DNA of 64,000 nucleotides from Sphingopyxis macrogoltabida (GCA_003241685.1 QFPJ01000003.1:124001-188000); one strand, 5' to 3'. Positions 32,647 to 41,706 are shown, numbered from the stretch's first letter. Notes: generated by a model not told the origin, from the letters alone. Made by a program: numbers and translations.

Positions 32647-33792
32647 ATGACCGACCAGTTCCAGCTTACCGACGACCAGCTCGCCATTCAGGACATGGCG
32701 CGCAAATTCACCGCCGACCGCATCACGCCTTTCGCGGGCGAGTGGGACGAGACCCATCATTATCCCGTCGACGTGTGGAAGGCGGCGGGCGAGCTTGGTT
32801 TCGGGGCGATCTATGTCGCGGAAGAATCGGGCGGTATCGGGCTCGGCCGGCTGGAGGCGGCCTTGATCATGGAAGCGATGGCCTATGGCTGCCCCGCGAC
32901 CAGCGCCTATGTCTCGATCCACAATATGGCGACCTGGATGATCGATCGCTTCGGCGGGACGGAGATCAAGGCGCGCTTCCTGCCCGACCTTGTCAGCATG
33001 GCGAAGATCGCCAGCTATTGCCTGACCGAGCCGGGGTCGGGCTCGGACGCCGCGGCGCTGAAGACGAGCGCGAAAAAGGACGGCGACCATTATGTGCTGA
33101 ACGGCACGAAACAGTTCATCTCGGGCGCGGGCGTCAACGACATCTATGTGTGCATGGTCCGCACCGGCGAGGAAAAGTCGAAGGGGATCAGCTGCCTCGT
33201 CGTCGAAAAGGACACGCCGGGCCTCAGTTTCGGCGCGCCTGAGAAAAAGCTCGGCTGGAACGCCTCGCCCACCGCGCAGGTGATCTTCGAGGATTGCCGC
33301 GTGCCGGCCGAAAATCTCGTCGGGGCCGAAGGCGACGGCTTCCGCTTCGCGATGGCGGGGCTCGACGGCGGCCGGCTCAACATCGGCGCCTGCTCGCTCG
33401 GCGGCGCGCAGCGTTGTCTTGACGAGGCGATCGCCTACGCCAAGGACCGTCAGCAGTTCGGCCAGCCGATCGCCGATTTCCAGAACACCCAGTTCACGCT
33501 CGCCGACATGGCGACCGATCTGGAAGCCTCGCGCGCGCTGCTCTATCTCGCCGCGGCAAAGGTCACGGCGGGCGCCCCCGACAAGTCGCGCTTCTCGGCG
33601 ATGGCAAAGCGGCTGGCGACCGACAATGGCAGCCGGATCGTCAACGACGCGCTGCAATTGTTCGGCGGCTACGGCTATTTGAAGGATTATCCGATCGAAC
33701 GCTTCTGGCGCGACCTGCGCGTCCATTCGATCCTCGAAGGCACCAATCAGGTGATGCGAATGATCGTGGGAAGGGACCTGCTGCGCCAATGA
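32647..33792 (+). CDS. isobutyryl-CoA dehydrogenase-like acyl-CoA dehydrogenase
   Basis: FAD enzyme expected to oxidise isobutyryl-CoA to methacrylyl-CoA. It has 381 residues: N-terminal helical domain, YCLTEPGSGSDAAALKTSAK flavin-binding strand region, and C-terminal helices with GGYGYLKDYPIERFWRDLRV and HSILEGTNQVMRMIVGRDLL. The Glu in LEGTNQ is the catalytic base position. It resembles mammalian ACAD8. ATG 32647 is 2 bases after the RidA stop, and its own stop overlaps the next gene (ATGA). Substrate is inferred from operon context. Confidence 0.9.
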   Translation: MTDQFQLTDDQLAIQDMARKFTADRITPFAGEWDETHHYPVDVWKAAGELGFGAIYVAEESGGIGLGRLEAALIMEAMAYGCPATSAYVSIHNMATWMIDRFGGTEIKARFLPDLVSMAKIASYCLTEPGSGSDAAALKTSAKKDGDHYVLNGTKQFISGAGVNDIYVCMVRTGEEKSKGISCLVVEKDTPGLSFGAPEKKLGWNASPTAQVIFEDCRVPAENLVGAEGDGFRFAMAGLDGGRLNIGACSLGGAQRCLDEAIAYAKDRQQFGQPIADFQNTQFTLADMATDLEASRALLYLAAAKVTAGAPDKSRFSAMAKRLATDNGSRIVNDALQLFGGYGYLKDYPIERFWRDLRVHSILEGTNQVMRMIVGRDLLRQ

Positions 33793-34835
33793 CCGAAGAC
33801 ATCCTCATTTCGGCCGACGGCCATGTCGGCCGCCTGTCGCTCAATCGGCCCAAGGCGATCCACGCGCTGAATTTGCCCATGTGCAAAGCGATGATCGAGG
33901 CGCTGCTCGCGTGGCGCGACGATACCGCCATCGACGCCGTCATCATCGATCATCATGACGGCCGCGGCTTCTGCGCCGGCGGCGACATCCGCATGCTGGC
34001 GGAAAGCGGGGCGAAGGACGGCAAGGAGGCGCGGCTGTTCTTTCACACCGAATACCGCCTCAACCATCTGCTCTTCACCTACCCCAAGCCCGTCGTCGCC
34101 TTCATGGACGGCATCACCATGGGCGGCGGGGTCGGCATTTCGCAGCCCGCGCAATATCGCGTCGCCACCGAACATACCCGCTTCGCCATGCCCGAAACGG
34201 GGATCGGCCTGTTTCCCGATGTCGGCGGCGGCTGGTATCTGCCGCGGCTGGAAGGCCGGGTCGGCGTTTATCTGGCGCTGACCGGCGCGCGGCTCGACGG
34301 GGCGGAATGCCTGGCGCTCGGCCTTGCGACCCATTATCTGCCCGCCGAACGGCTGGCCGAGGCGAAAGCGCGCATCGCGGCGCACCCCGACCGCATCGGC
34401 GGCATCCTGGGCGAATTGTCGATCACCGCGCCGCCGGCCGGCATCGCGCAGCATCTGGGCCGCATCGACCGCCTGTTCGCCAGCGACGCCTATGAGGATA
34501 TTCTCGCCGCGCTCGAGGCCGACGACAGCGATTGGGCGTCGAAGGAACTGGCGGCGCTGCGCACCAAATCGCCGCAGACGTGCAAGGTCGCGCTTCGCCA
34601 ACTGCGCGAAGGGGCCGCGATGCACGATTTCGCCGCCCAGATGATGCAGGAATATGCGATCGGCAGCCGCGTCGTGGCGATGCACGATTTCATCGAGGGC
34701 GTCCGCGCGCTCATCGTCGACAAGGACAACAGCCCGAAATGGGACCCGCCGACGCCGGAAGCGGTCACCGACGACTGGATCGACGCGATCTTCGCGCCCC
34801 TGCCCGACAAGGAAAAATGGACCCCGCTCACCTAA
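33789..34835 (+). CDS. 3-hydroxyisobutyryl-CoA hydrolase
   Basis: Crotonase-fold thioesterase releasing free 3-hydroxyisobutyrate from its CoA ester, which prevents methacrylyl-CoA build-up. It has 348 residues: GRGFCAGGDIRMLAE oxyanion-hole loop, MGGGVGISQPAQYRVATEHT, then FAMPETGIGLFPDVGGGWYL, the HIBCH signature with catalytic Glu and Asp. The extra C-terminal region after about residue 200 distinguishes it from enoyl-CoA hydratase. It overlaps the acyl-CoA dehydrogenase by 4 bases. Confidence 0.95.
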   Translation: MTEDILISADGHVGRLSLNRPKAIHALNLPMCKAMIEALLAWRDDTAIDAVIIDHHDGRGFCAGGDIRMLAESGAKDGKEARLFFHTEYRLNHLLFTYPKPVVAFMDGITMGGGVGISQPAQYRVATEHTRFAMPETGIGLFPDVGGGWYLPRLEGRVGVYLALTGARLDGAECLALGLATHYLPAERLAEAKARIAAHPDRIGGILGELSITAPPAGIAQHLGRIDRLFASDAYEDILAALEADDSDWASKELAALRTKSPQTCKVALRQLREGAAMHDFAAQMMQEYAIGSRVVAMHDFIEGVRALIVDKDNSPKWDPPTPEAVTDDWIDAIFAPLPDKEKWTPLT

Positions 34836-34838
34836 GCT

Positions 34839-34911
34839 CGTCACCCCGGACTTGATCCGGGGTCCACTCAGGCATTGCTGGAATGGATGCCGGATGCAGT
34901 CCGGCATGACG
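34839..34911. repeat. dispersed inverted repeat inside the valine operon
   Basis: Two 28-base arms (34839-34866 and 34884-34911) related to CGTCACCCCGGACTTGATCC and its complement, with mismatches and a 17-base loop. Same family as the repeat at 36885. It lies between the hydrolase and hydratase genes and would form a stem-loop in the operon mRNA. Confidence 0.85.
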
Positions 34912-34931
34912 ATTGATTGGAGAATTTGAGA

Positions 34932-35714
34932 ATGACCTACGAAACCCTCCTCGTCGAACAGCGCGGCGCCGTCACGCTGGTGACATTGAACCGCCCGCAG
35001 GCGCTGAACGCCCTGAACTCGGGCGTCCTCGACGAGTTGATCGCGGCCTTTGCGGCGTTCGAGGCCGACGACGGCCAACGCTGCGCCGTCCTCACCGGAT
35101 CGGGCGACAAGGCCTTTGCCGCGGGCGCCGACATCAAGGAAATGGCCGACAAGCCGGCCGCCGATTTCTATCTGGAAGATTTCTTTTCCAAATGGACGAG
35201 CGACTTCGTGAAGAAGGTTCGCAAACCTTGGATCGCGGCGGTCAACGGCTTCGCGCTCGGCGGCGGCTGCGAACTCGCCATGATGGCCGATTTCATCGTC
35301 GCTAGCGACAAGGCGCGCTTCGGCCAGCCCGAAATCAAGCTGGGCGTTGCGCCGGGCATGGGCGGGTCGCAGCGGCTGACCCGCGCGGTCGGCAAGGCGA
35401 AGGCGATGGAAATGTGCCTGACCGGCCGGATGATGGACGCCGAAGAAGCCGAACGCGCCGGCCTCGTCGCGCGTGTCGTCCAGCATGAAAATCTGGTCGA
35501 GGAAGCGGTGAAGACTGCGACGCTGATCGCGTCGATGCCGCCGATGGCCGCGATGGTGAACAAGGACATGGTCAACGCCGCCTTCGAAACGTCGCTCGAT
35601 CAGGGGCTGCTCTACGAACGCCGCCTGTTCCAGATCCTCGCCGCGACCGAGGACAAGGCCGAGGGCATGGCCGCTTTCATCGAAAAGCGCGACGGCGTGT
35701 GGAAGGGGCGGTGA
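34932..35714 (+). CDS. enoyl-CoA hydratase
   Basis: Crotonase-family hydratase, here likely converting methacrylyl-CoA to 3-hydroxyisobutyryl-CoA. It has 260 residues: LNRPQALNALNSGVLDELIA, KAFAAGADIKEMADK oxyanion loop, and the two catalytic glutamates in GFALGGGCELAMMADFIVAS and FGQPEIKLGVAPGMGGSQRL. ATG 34932 follows GGAG at 9 bases; a TTG at 34917 is less likely. Its stop overlaps the GTG of the small membrane protein gene. Confidence 0.94.
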   Translation: MTYETLLVEQRGAVTLVTLNRPQALNALNSGVLDELIAAFAAFEADDGQRCAVLTGSGDKAFAAGADIKEMADKPAADFYLEDFFSKWTSDFVKKVRKPWIAAVNGFALGGGCELAMMADFIVASDKARFGQPEIKLGVAPGMGGSQRLTRAVGKAKAMEMCLTGRMMDAEEAERAGLVARVVQHENLVEEAVKTATLIASMPPMAAMVNKDMVNAAFETSLDQGLLYERRLFQILAATEDKAEGMAAFIEKRDGVWKGR

Positions 35715-35968
35715 TCGCCGGCCTGATTTCGCTGGCCATCGGGGCTGTCGTTCTGTCGGTCGGATGGAATCACTGGCGATACCGCAAACAGGAGACGCTC
35801 AACCTTCTGGAAGCGGCTATTCTGCGATCGACCGGCGAAGCGCCGTTGCCGCTGACGAAGCTCGATTGGTTTCTCAAAAATCTTCAGGCCGTCCTCGGGT
35901 TCATTCTTGGACCTCTCTTCATTCTCGCGGGGGTAGCCATCATTCTGGGTGAATTGGAACTGCTATGA
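35711..35968 (+). CDS. small two-helix membrane protein of unknown function
   Basis: It has 85 residues with two hydrophobic helices: VIAGLISLAIGAVVLSVGWN at the start and LGFILGPLFILAGVAIILGE at the end, separated by a charged loop (RYRKQETLNLLEAAILRSTG). GTG 35711 overlaps the hydratase stop (GTGA), and its stop overlaps the mmsB start (ATGA), so the frame is locked in between two enzymes of valine degradation. No family was recognised. Confidence 0.75.
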   Translation: MIAGLISLAIGAVVLSVGWNHWRYRKQETLNLLEAAILRSTGEAPLPLTKLDWFLKNLQAVLGFILGPLFILAGVAIILGELELL

Positions 35969-36840
35969 AAATCGCCTTTATCGGACTCGGCAACATGGGC
36001 GGCGGCATGGCCGCGAACCTCGCGAAGGCGGGACATGACGTCCGCGCCTTCGACCTCAGCGAGGAGGCGCTGGCGCGCGCCGTGGAGGCGGGCTGCACTC
36101 GCGCCGCGTCGGCGGCCGAAGCGGTGACCGGCGCTGAAGCGGTGGTGACGATGCTGCCCGCGGGCAAGCATGTCGCGTCGGTCTACGAAAGCGACGTCTT
36201 CCCCAACGCCGCGCCCGGCACCCTGCTGCTCGACTGTTCGACCATCGACGTCGCGACCGCGCGCGCCAATATCGCGGCGGCGACGGCGAAGGGCCTCGTC
36301 GCGGTCGATGCGCCGGTCTCGGGCGGCATCGCCGCCGCCAATGCGGGCACGCTGACCTTCATGGTCGGCGGCACCGGCGACGGCTTCGCGCGCGCCGAAC
36401 CGATCCTCGCGAAAATGGGCAAGGCGGTGATCCACGCCGGCGACGCGGGCGCCGGACAAGGCGCGAAGATCTGCAACAACATGTTGCTCGGCGCCTCGAT
36501 GGTCGCGACCTGCGAAACGCTGGCGCTCGCGCAGAAGCTCGGGCTCGACCCCCAGAAATTCTTCGACATCGCCAGCGTCTCGTCGGGCCAGTGCTGGTCG
36601 TTGACCTCTTATGCACCGCTTCCCGGCGTCGGTCCGGCGACCCCCGCCGACAATGGCTACCAGGGCGGCTTCGCAGCGGCGCTGATGCTCAAGGATTTGC
36701 GCCTCGCGATGGAGGCGGCGGCCAGCGTCGACGCCGATGTGCCGATGGGGACGAAGGCGCGCGAGCTGTACGAGGCGTTCGTCGAGGCCGACAGGGACGG
36801 CCGCGATTTTTCGGCGATCATCCAGACGCTGCAAGGCTGA
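35965..36840 (+). CDS. mmsB: 3-hydroxyisobutyrate dehydrogenase
   Basis: Oxidises 3-hydroxyisobutyrate to methylmalonate semialdehyde with NAD, feeding MmsA. It has 291 residues: N-terminal Rossmann motif FIGLGNMGGGMAANLAKAGH, substrate-binding DAPVSGGIAAANAGTLTFMV, catalytic lysine in GAGQGAKICNNMLLGASMVA, and a C-terminal all-helical domain. It is the last gene of the operon and is followed by a dispersed inverted repeat. Confidence 0.95.
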   Translation: MKIAFIGLGNMGGGMAANLAKAGHDVRAFDLSEEALARAVEAGCTRAASAAEAVTGAEAVVTMLPAGKHVASVYESDVFPNAAPGTLLLDCSTIDVATARANIAAATAKGLVAVDAPVSGGIAAANAGTLTFMVGGTGDGFARAEPILAKMGKAVIHAGDAGAGQGAKICNNMLLGASMVATCETLALAQKLGLDPQKFFDIASVSSGQCWSLTSYAPLPGVGPATPADNGYQGGFAAALMLKDLRLAMEAAASVDADVPMGTKARELYEAFVEADRDGRDFSAIIQTLQG

Positions 36841-36884
36841 TCGTCGCCTATAGGATGGGGAGTAGACATTGCTACCCCAACCTT

Positions 36885-36960
36885 CGTCATCCCGGACTTG
36901 ATCCGGGATCCATTCCCGCGACGTTGGAAGAGTGGATCCCGGATCAAGTCCGGGATGACG
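36885..36960. repeat. perfect 28-base inverted repeat (dispersed family)
   Basis: Arms 36885-36912 and 36933-36960 are exact reverse complements, beginning CGTCATCCCGGACTTGATCC, around a 20-base loop. Lying after mmsB it may terminate or stabilise the operon transcript. It is the best-preserved member of the family in this window. Confidence 0.92.
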
Positions 36961-37016
36961 ACAGAATGAATATCGGCTTGAGGCCGAAACCTGCGGCCGC
37001 GGTTTGACCGATCGTT

Positions 37017-37253
37017 TCAGTAAAAATCCGCCGTCTCGCCACCGTCGCGGCGTTCGGTCCGGTGCAACTGCGTCGGCGCCTTGCGCTCGCCGGTCCGCAC
37101 CTCGGTCCGGTCGCCGACCCGCCGCATCTCGGCGGGCGCCAAAATCCGCGCGCGCGCCACGGCGACAGCCGTCGCCTGGGGTGCCGTCGCGGGCGCGGTG
37201 GCTGGCGCGCTGCCGGCGAGCAAAAGGACGGCGAGGGCGGACATGGCGTTCAT
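37017..37253 (-). CDS. small putative exported protein
   Basis: It has 78 residues with a short signal-like N-terminus (MNAMSALAVLLLAGSAPATA) followed by a basic, Arg/Thr-rich tail (RRVGDRTEVRTGERKAPTQL). GGAG lies just upstream of ATG 37253, and a second ATG at 37244 is better spaced. No domain is recognised. It is supported only by the signal peptide and an otherwise empty gap, so it could be spurious. Confidence 0.5.
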   Translation of the reverse strand: MNAMSALAVLLLAGSAPATAPATAPQATAVAVARARILAPAEMRRVGDRTEVRTGERKAPTQLHRTERRDGGETADFY

Positions 37254-37333
37254 GCTCCGCCCTAACGACAGGTCTTGCCATCACTTTAACCCTGAATCGC
37301 AAGATTCCGGTCGTACCTGCGGCGGTGGGAGGT

Positions 37334-37373
37334 CAAAAGAAAGGCCGCTTGCCCCGCACCGGGACAGGCGGCC
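37334..37373 (-). terminator. Rho-independent terminator of the FadB-like gene
   Basis: On the minus strand AGGCCGC...GCGGCCT closes a 14-position stem (one mismatch, one wobble) with a GGTGC loop, followed by TTCTTTT. It lies 25 bases after the stop codon at 37398. Confidence 0.85.
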
Positions 37374-37397
37374 TGATCTTTGTAAACGGCGAAGGGT

Positions 37398-39431
37398 CTA
37401 GAACCCCGACTTGGCGTCCGCCTTTTCCTTCAGCAGCGGCGCGACGGTAAAGCCGTGGCGTTCCAGCGCCGCGGCGATCTTGTCGGTGCCTTCCAGTCCC
37501 GCCCAGAACATCGGGCCGCCGCGATAGACCGGCCAACCATAGCCATAGATCCACACGACATCGATGTCGGACGCGCGCTGCGCCTTGCCTTCGGACAGGA
37601 TCAGCGCGCCTTCGTTGACCATCGGATACAGGGTGCGTTCGATGATCTCCTGATCGGTGATGTCGCGCTTTTCGACGCCCGCTTTCTGACGGAATTGTTC
37701 GATGATCTCGGCGACGCGGGGGCTTTCCGACGGATTGCGCTTTTCGTCATAATCGTAAAAGCCCGCCTGCTTCTTCTGGCCCCAGCGGCCCTCGGCGCAC
37801 AGCGCGTCGCGGATGCTTTCGATGCGGTTCGGGTCGCGGTGCCAGCCGATGTCGACACCCGCCAGATCGCTCATCTGGAACGGGCCCATCGGCATCCCGA
37901 AATCGACATGGACCTTGTCGACCTGTGCCGGGGTCGCGCCTTCCATCAGCAGCTTCATCGCTTCCAGCTGGCGCGGCTTCAGCATGCGGTTGCCGATGAA
38001 GCCGTCGCACACGCCCGCGACGACCGCGACCTTGCCGATTTTCTTGCCCGTGGCCATGGCGGTCGCCAGCACGTCGGGCGCGGTCTTGTCGCCGCGCACG
38101 ACTTCCAGCAGCTTCATGACGTTGGCGGGCGAGAAGAAATGCATGCCGACGACATCGCTGGGGCGGCTCGTCGCCGTCGCGATCTCGTCGACGTCAAGAT
38201 AGCTGGTGTTCGACGCCAGGATCGCGCCGGGCTTGGCGATCGCATCGAGCTTGCCGAAAATCTCTTTCTTGACGCCCATATCCTCATAGACCGCCTCGAT
38301 GATCAGGTCGCAGTCGGCCAGGTCTTCCAGCTTCAGCGTCGGGGTCAGCAGGCCCATCATCTGGTCGACCTGTTCGGGCTTGAAGCGGCCCTTGGCGGCG
38401 CTGGCGTCATAATTTTTGCGGATCACGCCGACGCCGCGATCGAGCGCCTCCTGGGCCGTTTCGACGATCGTGACGGGGATGCCTTTCTGCAGGAAGTTCA
38501 TGCTGATGCCGCCGCCCATCGTGCCGGCGCCGATCACGCCGACCTTTTTGATGTCGCGCAGCTTGGTGTCCTTGGGCAGCCCGTCGATCTTCGCCGCCTG
38601 ACGCTCGGCGAAAAAGATGTGGCGCTGCGCCGCCGACTGGCTGCCGAACATCAGCTTCACGAACTGCTCGCGCTCGAAGGCCAGCCCCTCTTCAAAGGGC
38701 AGGCGGGTCGCCGCCTCGACGCAGGCCAGGTTGGCGTAAGGGGCCTCGAACCCGCGCCAGCGCCTGGCGTTCTGGGTCTTGAGCTGTTCGATCACCGAAA
38801 CATCGCCAAAGACGTCGCGGTTGCGCGTCGGGCGCGGGCCGTCGGCGATCTTCGCGCGGGCAAAGGCGATCGCGTCGGCGGCCAGGCTGTCCTCGCCCGC
38901 CAGTTCGTCGACCAGCCCCATCGCCTTCGCCTTGGGTGCGGGGACGGGATCGCCGGTCGAGGTCATCGTCGCGGCGGCTTCGACCCCGACGACACGCGGC
39001 AGGCGCTGGGTGCCCCCGGCGCCGGGCAGCAGGCCCAGCTTGACTTCGGGCACGCCCAGTTTCGCCGACGGGACGGCGATGCGGTAATGGCAGACCAGCG
39101 CGGTCTCCAGCCCGCCGCCGAGCGCGGTGCCGTGGATCGCGGCGACGACCGGCTTGCCCGCCAGTTCGATGCTGTTCAGCACCGCGTTGAAATCGGGACC
39201 GCGCGGGGGCTTGCCGAATTCGCTGATGTCGGCGCCGGCGATGAAGGTGCCGCCGTCGCAGCGCAGGACGATCGCCTTGACGCCATCGTCGGCCAGCGCG
39301 GCGGCGAACTGATCCTCCAGCCCCTGGCGCACGTGCCAGGACAGCGCGTTCACCGGCGGGTTGTTGACGATGATGACGGCGACGTCGCCGTCTTTTTCAA
39401 GACGGACGGAAACGGGGGTTTCATCGGACAT
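37398..39431 (-). CDS. FadB-like multifunctional beta-oxidation enzyme
   Basis: Enoyl-CoA hydratase fused to 3-hydroxyacyl-CoA dehydrogenase. It has 677 residues. The hydratase half shows GGTFIAGADISEF and GTALGGGLETALVCHYRIAV with GVPEVKLGLLPGAGGTQRLP. The dehydrogenase half begins near residue 295 with KKVGVIGAGTMGGGISMNFL and has the catalytic GMHFFSPANVMKLLEVVRG. Two C-terminal 3HCDH domains follow. Architecture and length match the peroxisomal-type enzyme more than E. coli FadB (about 730), and no thiolase partner is adjacent. Confidence 0.94.
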   Translation of the reverse strand: MSDETPVSVRLEKDGDVAVIIVNNPPVNALSWHVRQGLEDQFAAALADDGVKAIVLRCDGGTFIAGADISEFGKPPRGPDFNAVLNSIELAGKPVVAAIHGTALGGGLETALVCHYRIAVPSAKLGVPEVKLGLLPGAGGTQRLPRVVGVEAAATMTSTGDPVPAPKAKAMGLVDELAGEDSLAADAIAFARAKIADGPRPTRNRDVFGDVSVIEQLKTQNARRWRGFEAPYANLACVEAATRLPFEEGLAFEREQFVKLMFGSQSAAQRHIFFAERQAAKIDGLPKDTKLRDIKKVGVIGAGTMGGGISMNFLQKGIPVTIVETAQEALDRGVGVIRKNYDASAAKGRFKPEQVDQMMGLLTPTLKLEDLADCDLIIEAVYEDMGVKKEIFGKLDAIAKPGAILASNTSYLDVDEIATATSRPSDVVGMHFFSPANVMKLLEVVRGDKTAPDVLATAMATGKKIGKVAVVAGVCDGFIGNRMLKPRQLEAMKLLMEGATPAQVDKVHVDFGMPMGPFQMSDLAGVDIGWHRDPNRIESIRDALCAEGRWGQKKQAGFYDYDEKRNPSESPRVAEIIEQFRQKAGVEKRDITDQEIIERTLYPMVNEGALILSEGKAQRASDIDVVWIYGYGWPVYRGGPMFWAGLEGTDKIAAALERHGFTVAPLLKEKADAKSGF

Positions 39432-39470
39432 GGGAGAACTCCTTTAAACTGAAAGCTGTTCAGAAAAGTG

Positions 39471-39557
39471 TGTGTCCCCGCGGAGGCGGGGACCCATCAC
39501 CGGACGGTGCCAGATTGAACCAAAGGGAGATGGGCCCCCGCCTTCGCGGGGGTACAC
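39471..39557. repeat. dispersed inverted repeat, second family
   Basis: Arms near TGTCCCCGCGGAGGCGGGGA and its near-complement CCCCCGCCTTCGCGGGGGTA enclose about 30 bases. A solitary half copy (GTGTACTCCCGCGCAGGCGG) occurs at 56054. It lies in the promoter region of the FadB-like gene. Confidence 0.75.
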
Positions 39558-39588
39558 AAACAAAAGCTTGTTGAAGATCGTCATGGTC

Positions 39589-40791
39589 TCAGTCGTCGAT
39601 CGCCGCGTGGACGAGCGTCTTGACCTCGCGGCGCACGGGATAGGTGGAGGAGGGCATGAGCTGGGTCATGAACACCATGCAGATTTCCTCGACCGGATCG
39701 ACGAAGAAGCCGGTCGAGAACATGCCGCCCCAGTAAAAGTCGCCCGCCGATCCCGGAATGCCGGCGGCCGCCGGATCGAGCGTGACGGCAAAGCCCAGGC
39801 CGAAGCCGACGCCGGCATTTTCATCTTCGGAAAAGATGCCGACGCTGTGCCGGGTCAGGTCGCCGCCGCCGACCAGATGGTTCGACGTCATCAGGTCCAG
39901 CGTCTTGCGGCTGACGATCCGCGTGCCGTCCAGCTTGCCGCCGCCCAGCAGCATCAGGCAAAAACGGTGATAATCGGCCAGCGTCGAGACGAGCCCGCCG
40001 CCGCCCGAATGAAAGCTGCGCTCCTTGGCCCAGCGGCTGCGCTCGCCGCTGTCGAACGGCTGCATCTTGTCCCGGGGGTGAAAGGCATAGCAGTCAGTCA
40101 GGCGGTGCTGCTGCGCCGCGGGCACCTGAAACCCCGTATCGGTCATGCCGAGCGGGCCGAACAGGCGCTCCTGCAACACCTGCGCAAACGCTTTTCCCTC
40201 GATCCGTTCGATCACCGCGCCAAGGACGTCGGTCGCCATCGAATAATTCCAATGTGCGCCGGGATCGAACTGAAGCGGGATTTTGGCAAGCCCCTCGATG
40301 AAGCTGTCCATCGTGTAATCGGCGTCGAAATCGTCGATCCGCGCCTTGCGGTACGCCGCATCGACCGGCGTGCGCTCCTGAAAGCCATAGGTCAGGCCGG
40401 CGGTGTGGCGCAGCAGGTCGACCATGCGGATCGGCTGCGCCGCCGGGCGCGTCAGAAAGGGGACGTTGCCGCCGCCCGCGACGAAGACGCCGGTGTCGCG
40501 AAACTCCGGACAATATTTCACCAGCGGGTCGGACAGCGCGACCTTGCCTTCCTCGACCAGCATCATGAAGGCGATGCTGGTGATCGGCTTGGTCATGCTG
40601 GCGATACGAAAGATCGCATCCTCCTTCAGCGCCTGGCCCGGCCGCGCGTCGCCGATGCACGACAGGTGCGCGATCTCCCCGCGCCGCGAAACGAGCGTCG
40701 CGGCGTGGGGCAGGCGGCCGCTGTCCACATATTTGGCGGCGAGGAAGGCGGGAATGCGGTCCAGCCGCCGGGAGTCGAAGCCGTGGGTCAT
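39589..40791 (-). CDS. serine hydrolase, beta-lactamase/esterase (EstB-like) family
   Basis: It has 400 residues of the class C beta-lactamase fold. The catalytic SxxK is SMTK in FRIASMTKPITSIAFMMLVE; the second motif is a Tyr-x-x form, NYSMATD, instead of YxN. No signal peptide is visible, so it is probably cytoplasmic. The family contains esterases, transesterases and peptidases. Its neighbourhood of acyl-CoA genes favours ester hydrolysis, but the substrate is unknown. Confidence 0.85.
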   Translation of the reverse strand: MTHGFDSRRLDRIPAFLAAKYVDSGRLPHAATLVSRRGEIAHLSCIGDARPGQALKEDAIFRIASMTKPITSIAFMMLVEEGKVALSDPLVKYCPEFRDTGVFVAGGGNVPFLTRPAAQPIRMVDLLRHTAGLTYGFQERTPVDAAYRKARIDDFDADYTMDSFIEGLAKIPLQFDPGAHWNYSMATDVLGAVIERIEGKAFAQVLQERLFGPLGMTDTGFQVPAAQQHRLTDCYAFHPRDKMQPFDSGERSRWAKERSFHSGGGGLVSTLADYHRFCLMLLGGGKLDGTRIVSRKTLDLMTSNHLVGGGDLTRHSVGIFSEDENAGVGFGLGFAVTLDPAAAGIPGSAGDFYWGGMFSTGFFVDPVEEICMVFMTQLMPSSTYPVRREVKTLVHAAIDD

Positions 40792-40899
40792 GATTGTAGC
40801 CGATCTTGCAGCGCGGCGGCCGAAACAAGATAATTCCTGCTTCCCCGGCGTCGCGGGGAGGCACGGCCTGTATCGGATCGCATCATTCCGCAGCCATCC

Positions 40900-41706
40900 T
40901 CAGTGCGATGTCTGGCCAAGCAACTGGCGCGTCACCGGGTGCGAGCTGGTCAGGCCGCCATCGACCGCGATCGCCTGTCCGTTGACATAGCTCGCCTGAT
41001 CGCTGGCCAGAAACAGCGCGACATTCGCCAGTTCTTCCGGCTGCGCGGCGCGGCGCAGCGGATTGAGCTGCCCCAGCTTGTGCGTAACCTCCTTGGCCTT
41101 GGCGTAATCGAAGGTCGGCTTGGTCATCCCCGTTTCGGTCAGGCCGGGGCAGACGGCGTTGACGCGCACGCCGCTGGTCGACAATTGCTGGGCCGCCACT
41201 TTGGCGAGGTTGATGACGCCCGCCTTCGACGCCGAATAGGCGCCGGGGCCGGCGCCCGAGTTCAGCCCCGCGACGCTGGCGGTCAGGACGATCGCGCCGC
41301 CGCGGCCCTGATCGACCATTGCCTTGCCGGCATGTTTCACCATCAGCGCCGGACCGATCAGGTTGACGCGCAGGGTTTCGGCCCAGGCGGCCGGATCGAA
41401 GTCGAAAATGCCGCCCATGTCGCCGATGATCCCGGCGTTGGCAAAGGCGATGTCGAGCCCGCCATAGCTGTCCTTCGCCGTGGCGACGAGCTTCGCGACG
41501 TCGTCCTCGACGCCCGCGTCGATTTCCAGCGCGACGGCTTCGCCGCCCGCCGCCTTCACCATGTCGGCCGTTTCATGCACCGCCGCCGTCTTGTCGCCGA
41601 TGACCAGCTTCGCGCCCTCGGCGGCGAAGCGCAGCGCGCTCGCCCGGCCGATCCCCGATCCGGCGCCCGTGATAATCGCGATCTTGCCGTCCAATGCGCC
41701 CATCAT
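40900..41706 (-). CDS. short-chain dehydrogenase/reductase
   Basis: It has 268 residues of classical SDR. The cofactor motif is TGAGSGIGRASALRFAAEGA, an acidic residue after the second strand (VIGD) suggests NAD preference, the catalytic set is S in VLTASVAGLNSG and YSASK, and the C-terminus is AIAVDGGLTSS. ATG 41706 overlaps the stop of the upstream SDR. It is the last gene of the ADH-kinase-SDR-SDR operon and probably oxidises a hydroxyacyl-CoA or alcohol intermediate. Confidence 0.9.
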   Translation of the reverse strand: MMGALDGKIAIITGAGSGIGRASALRFAAEGAKLVIGDKTAAVHETADMVKAAGGEAVALEIDAGVEDDVAKLVATAKDSYGGLDIAFANAGIIGDMGGIFDFDPAAWAETLRVNLIGPALMVKHAGKAMVDQGRGGAIVLTASVAGLNSGAGPGAYSASKAGVINLAKVAAQQLSTSGVRVNAVCPGLTETGMTKPTFDYAKAKEVTHKLGQLNPLRRAAQPEELANVALFLASDQASYVNGQAIAVDGGLTSSHPVTRQLLGQTSH

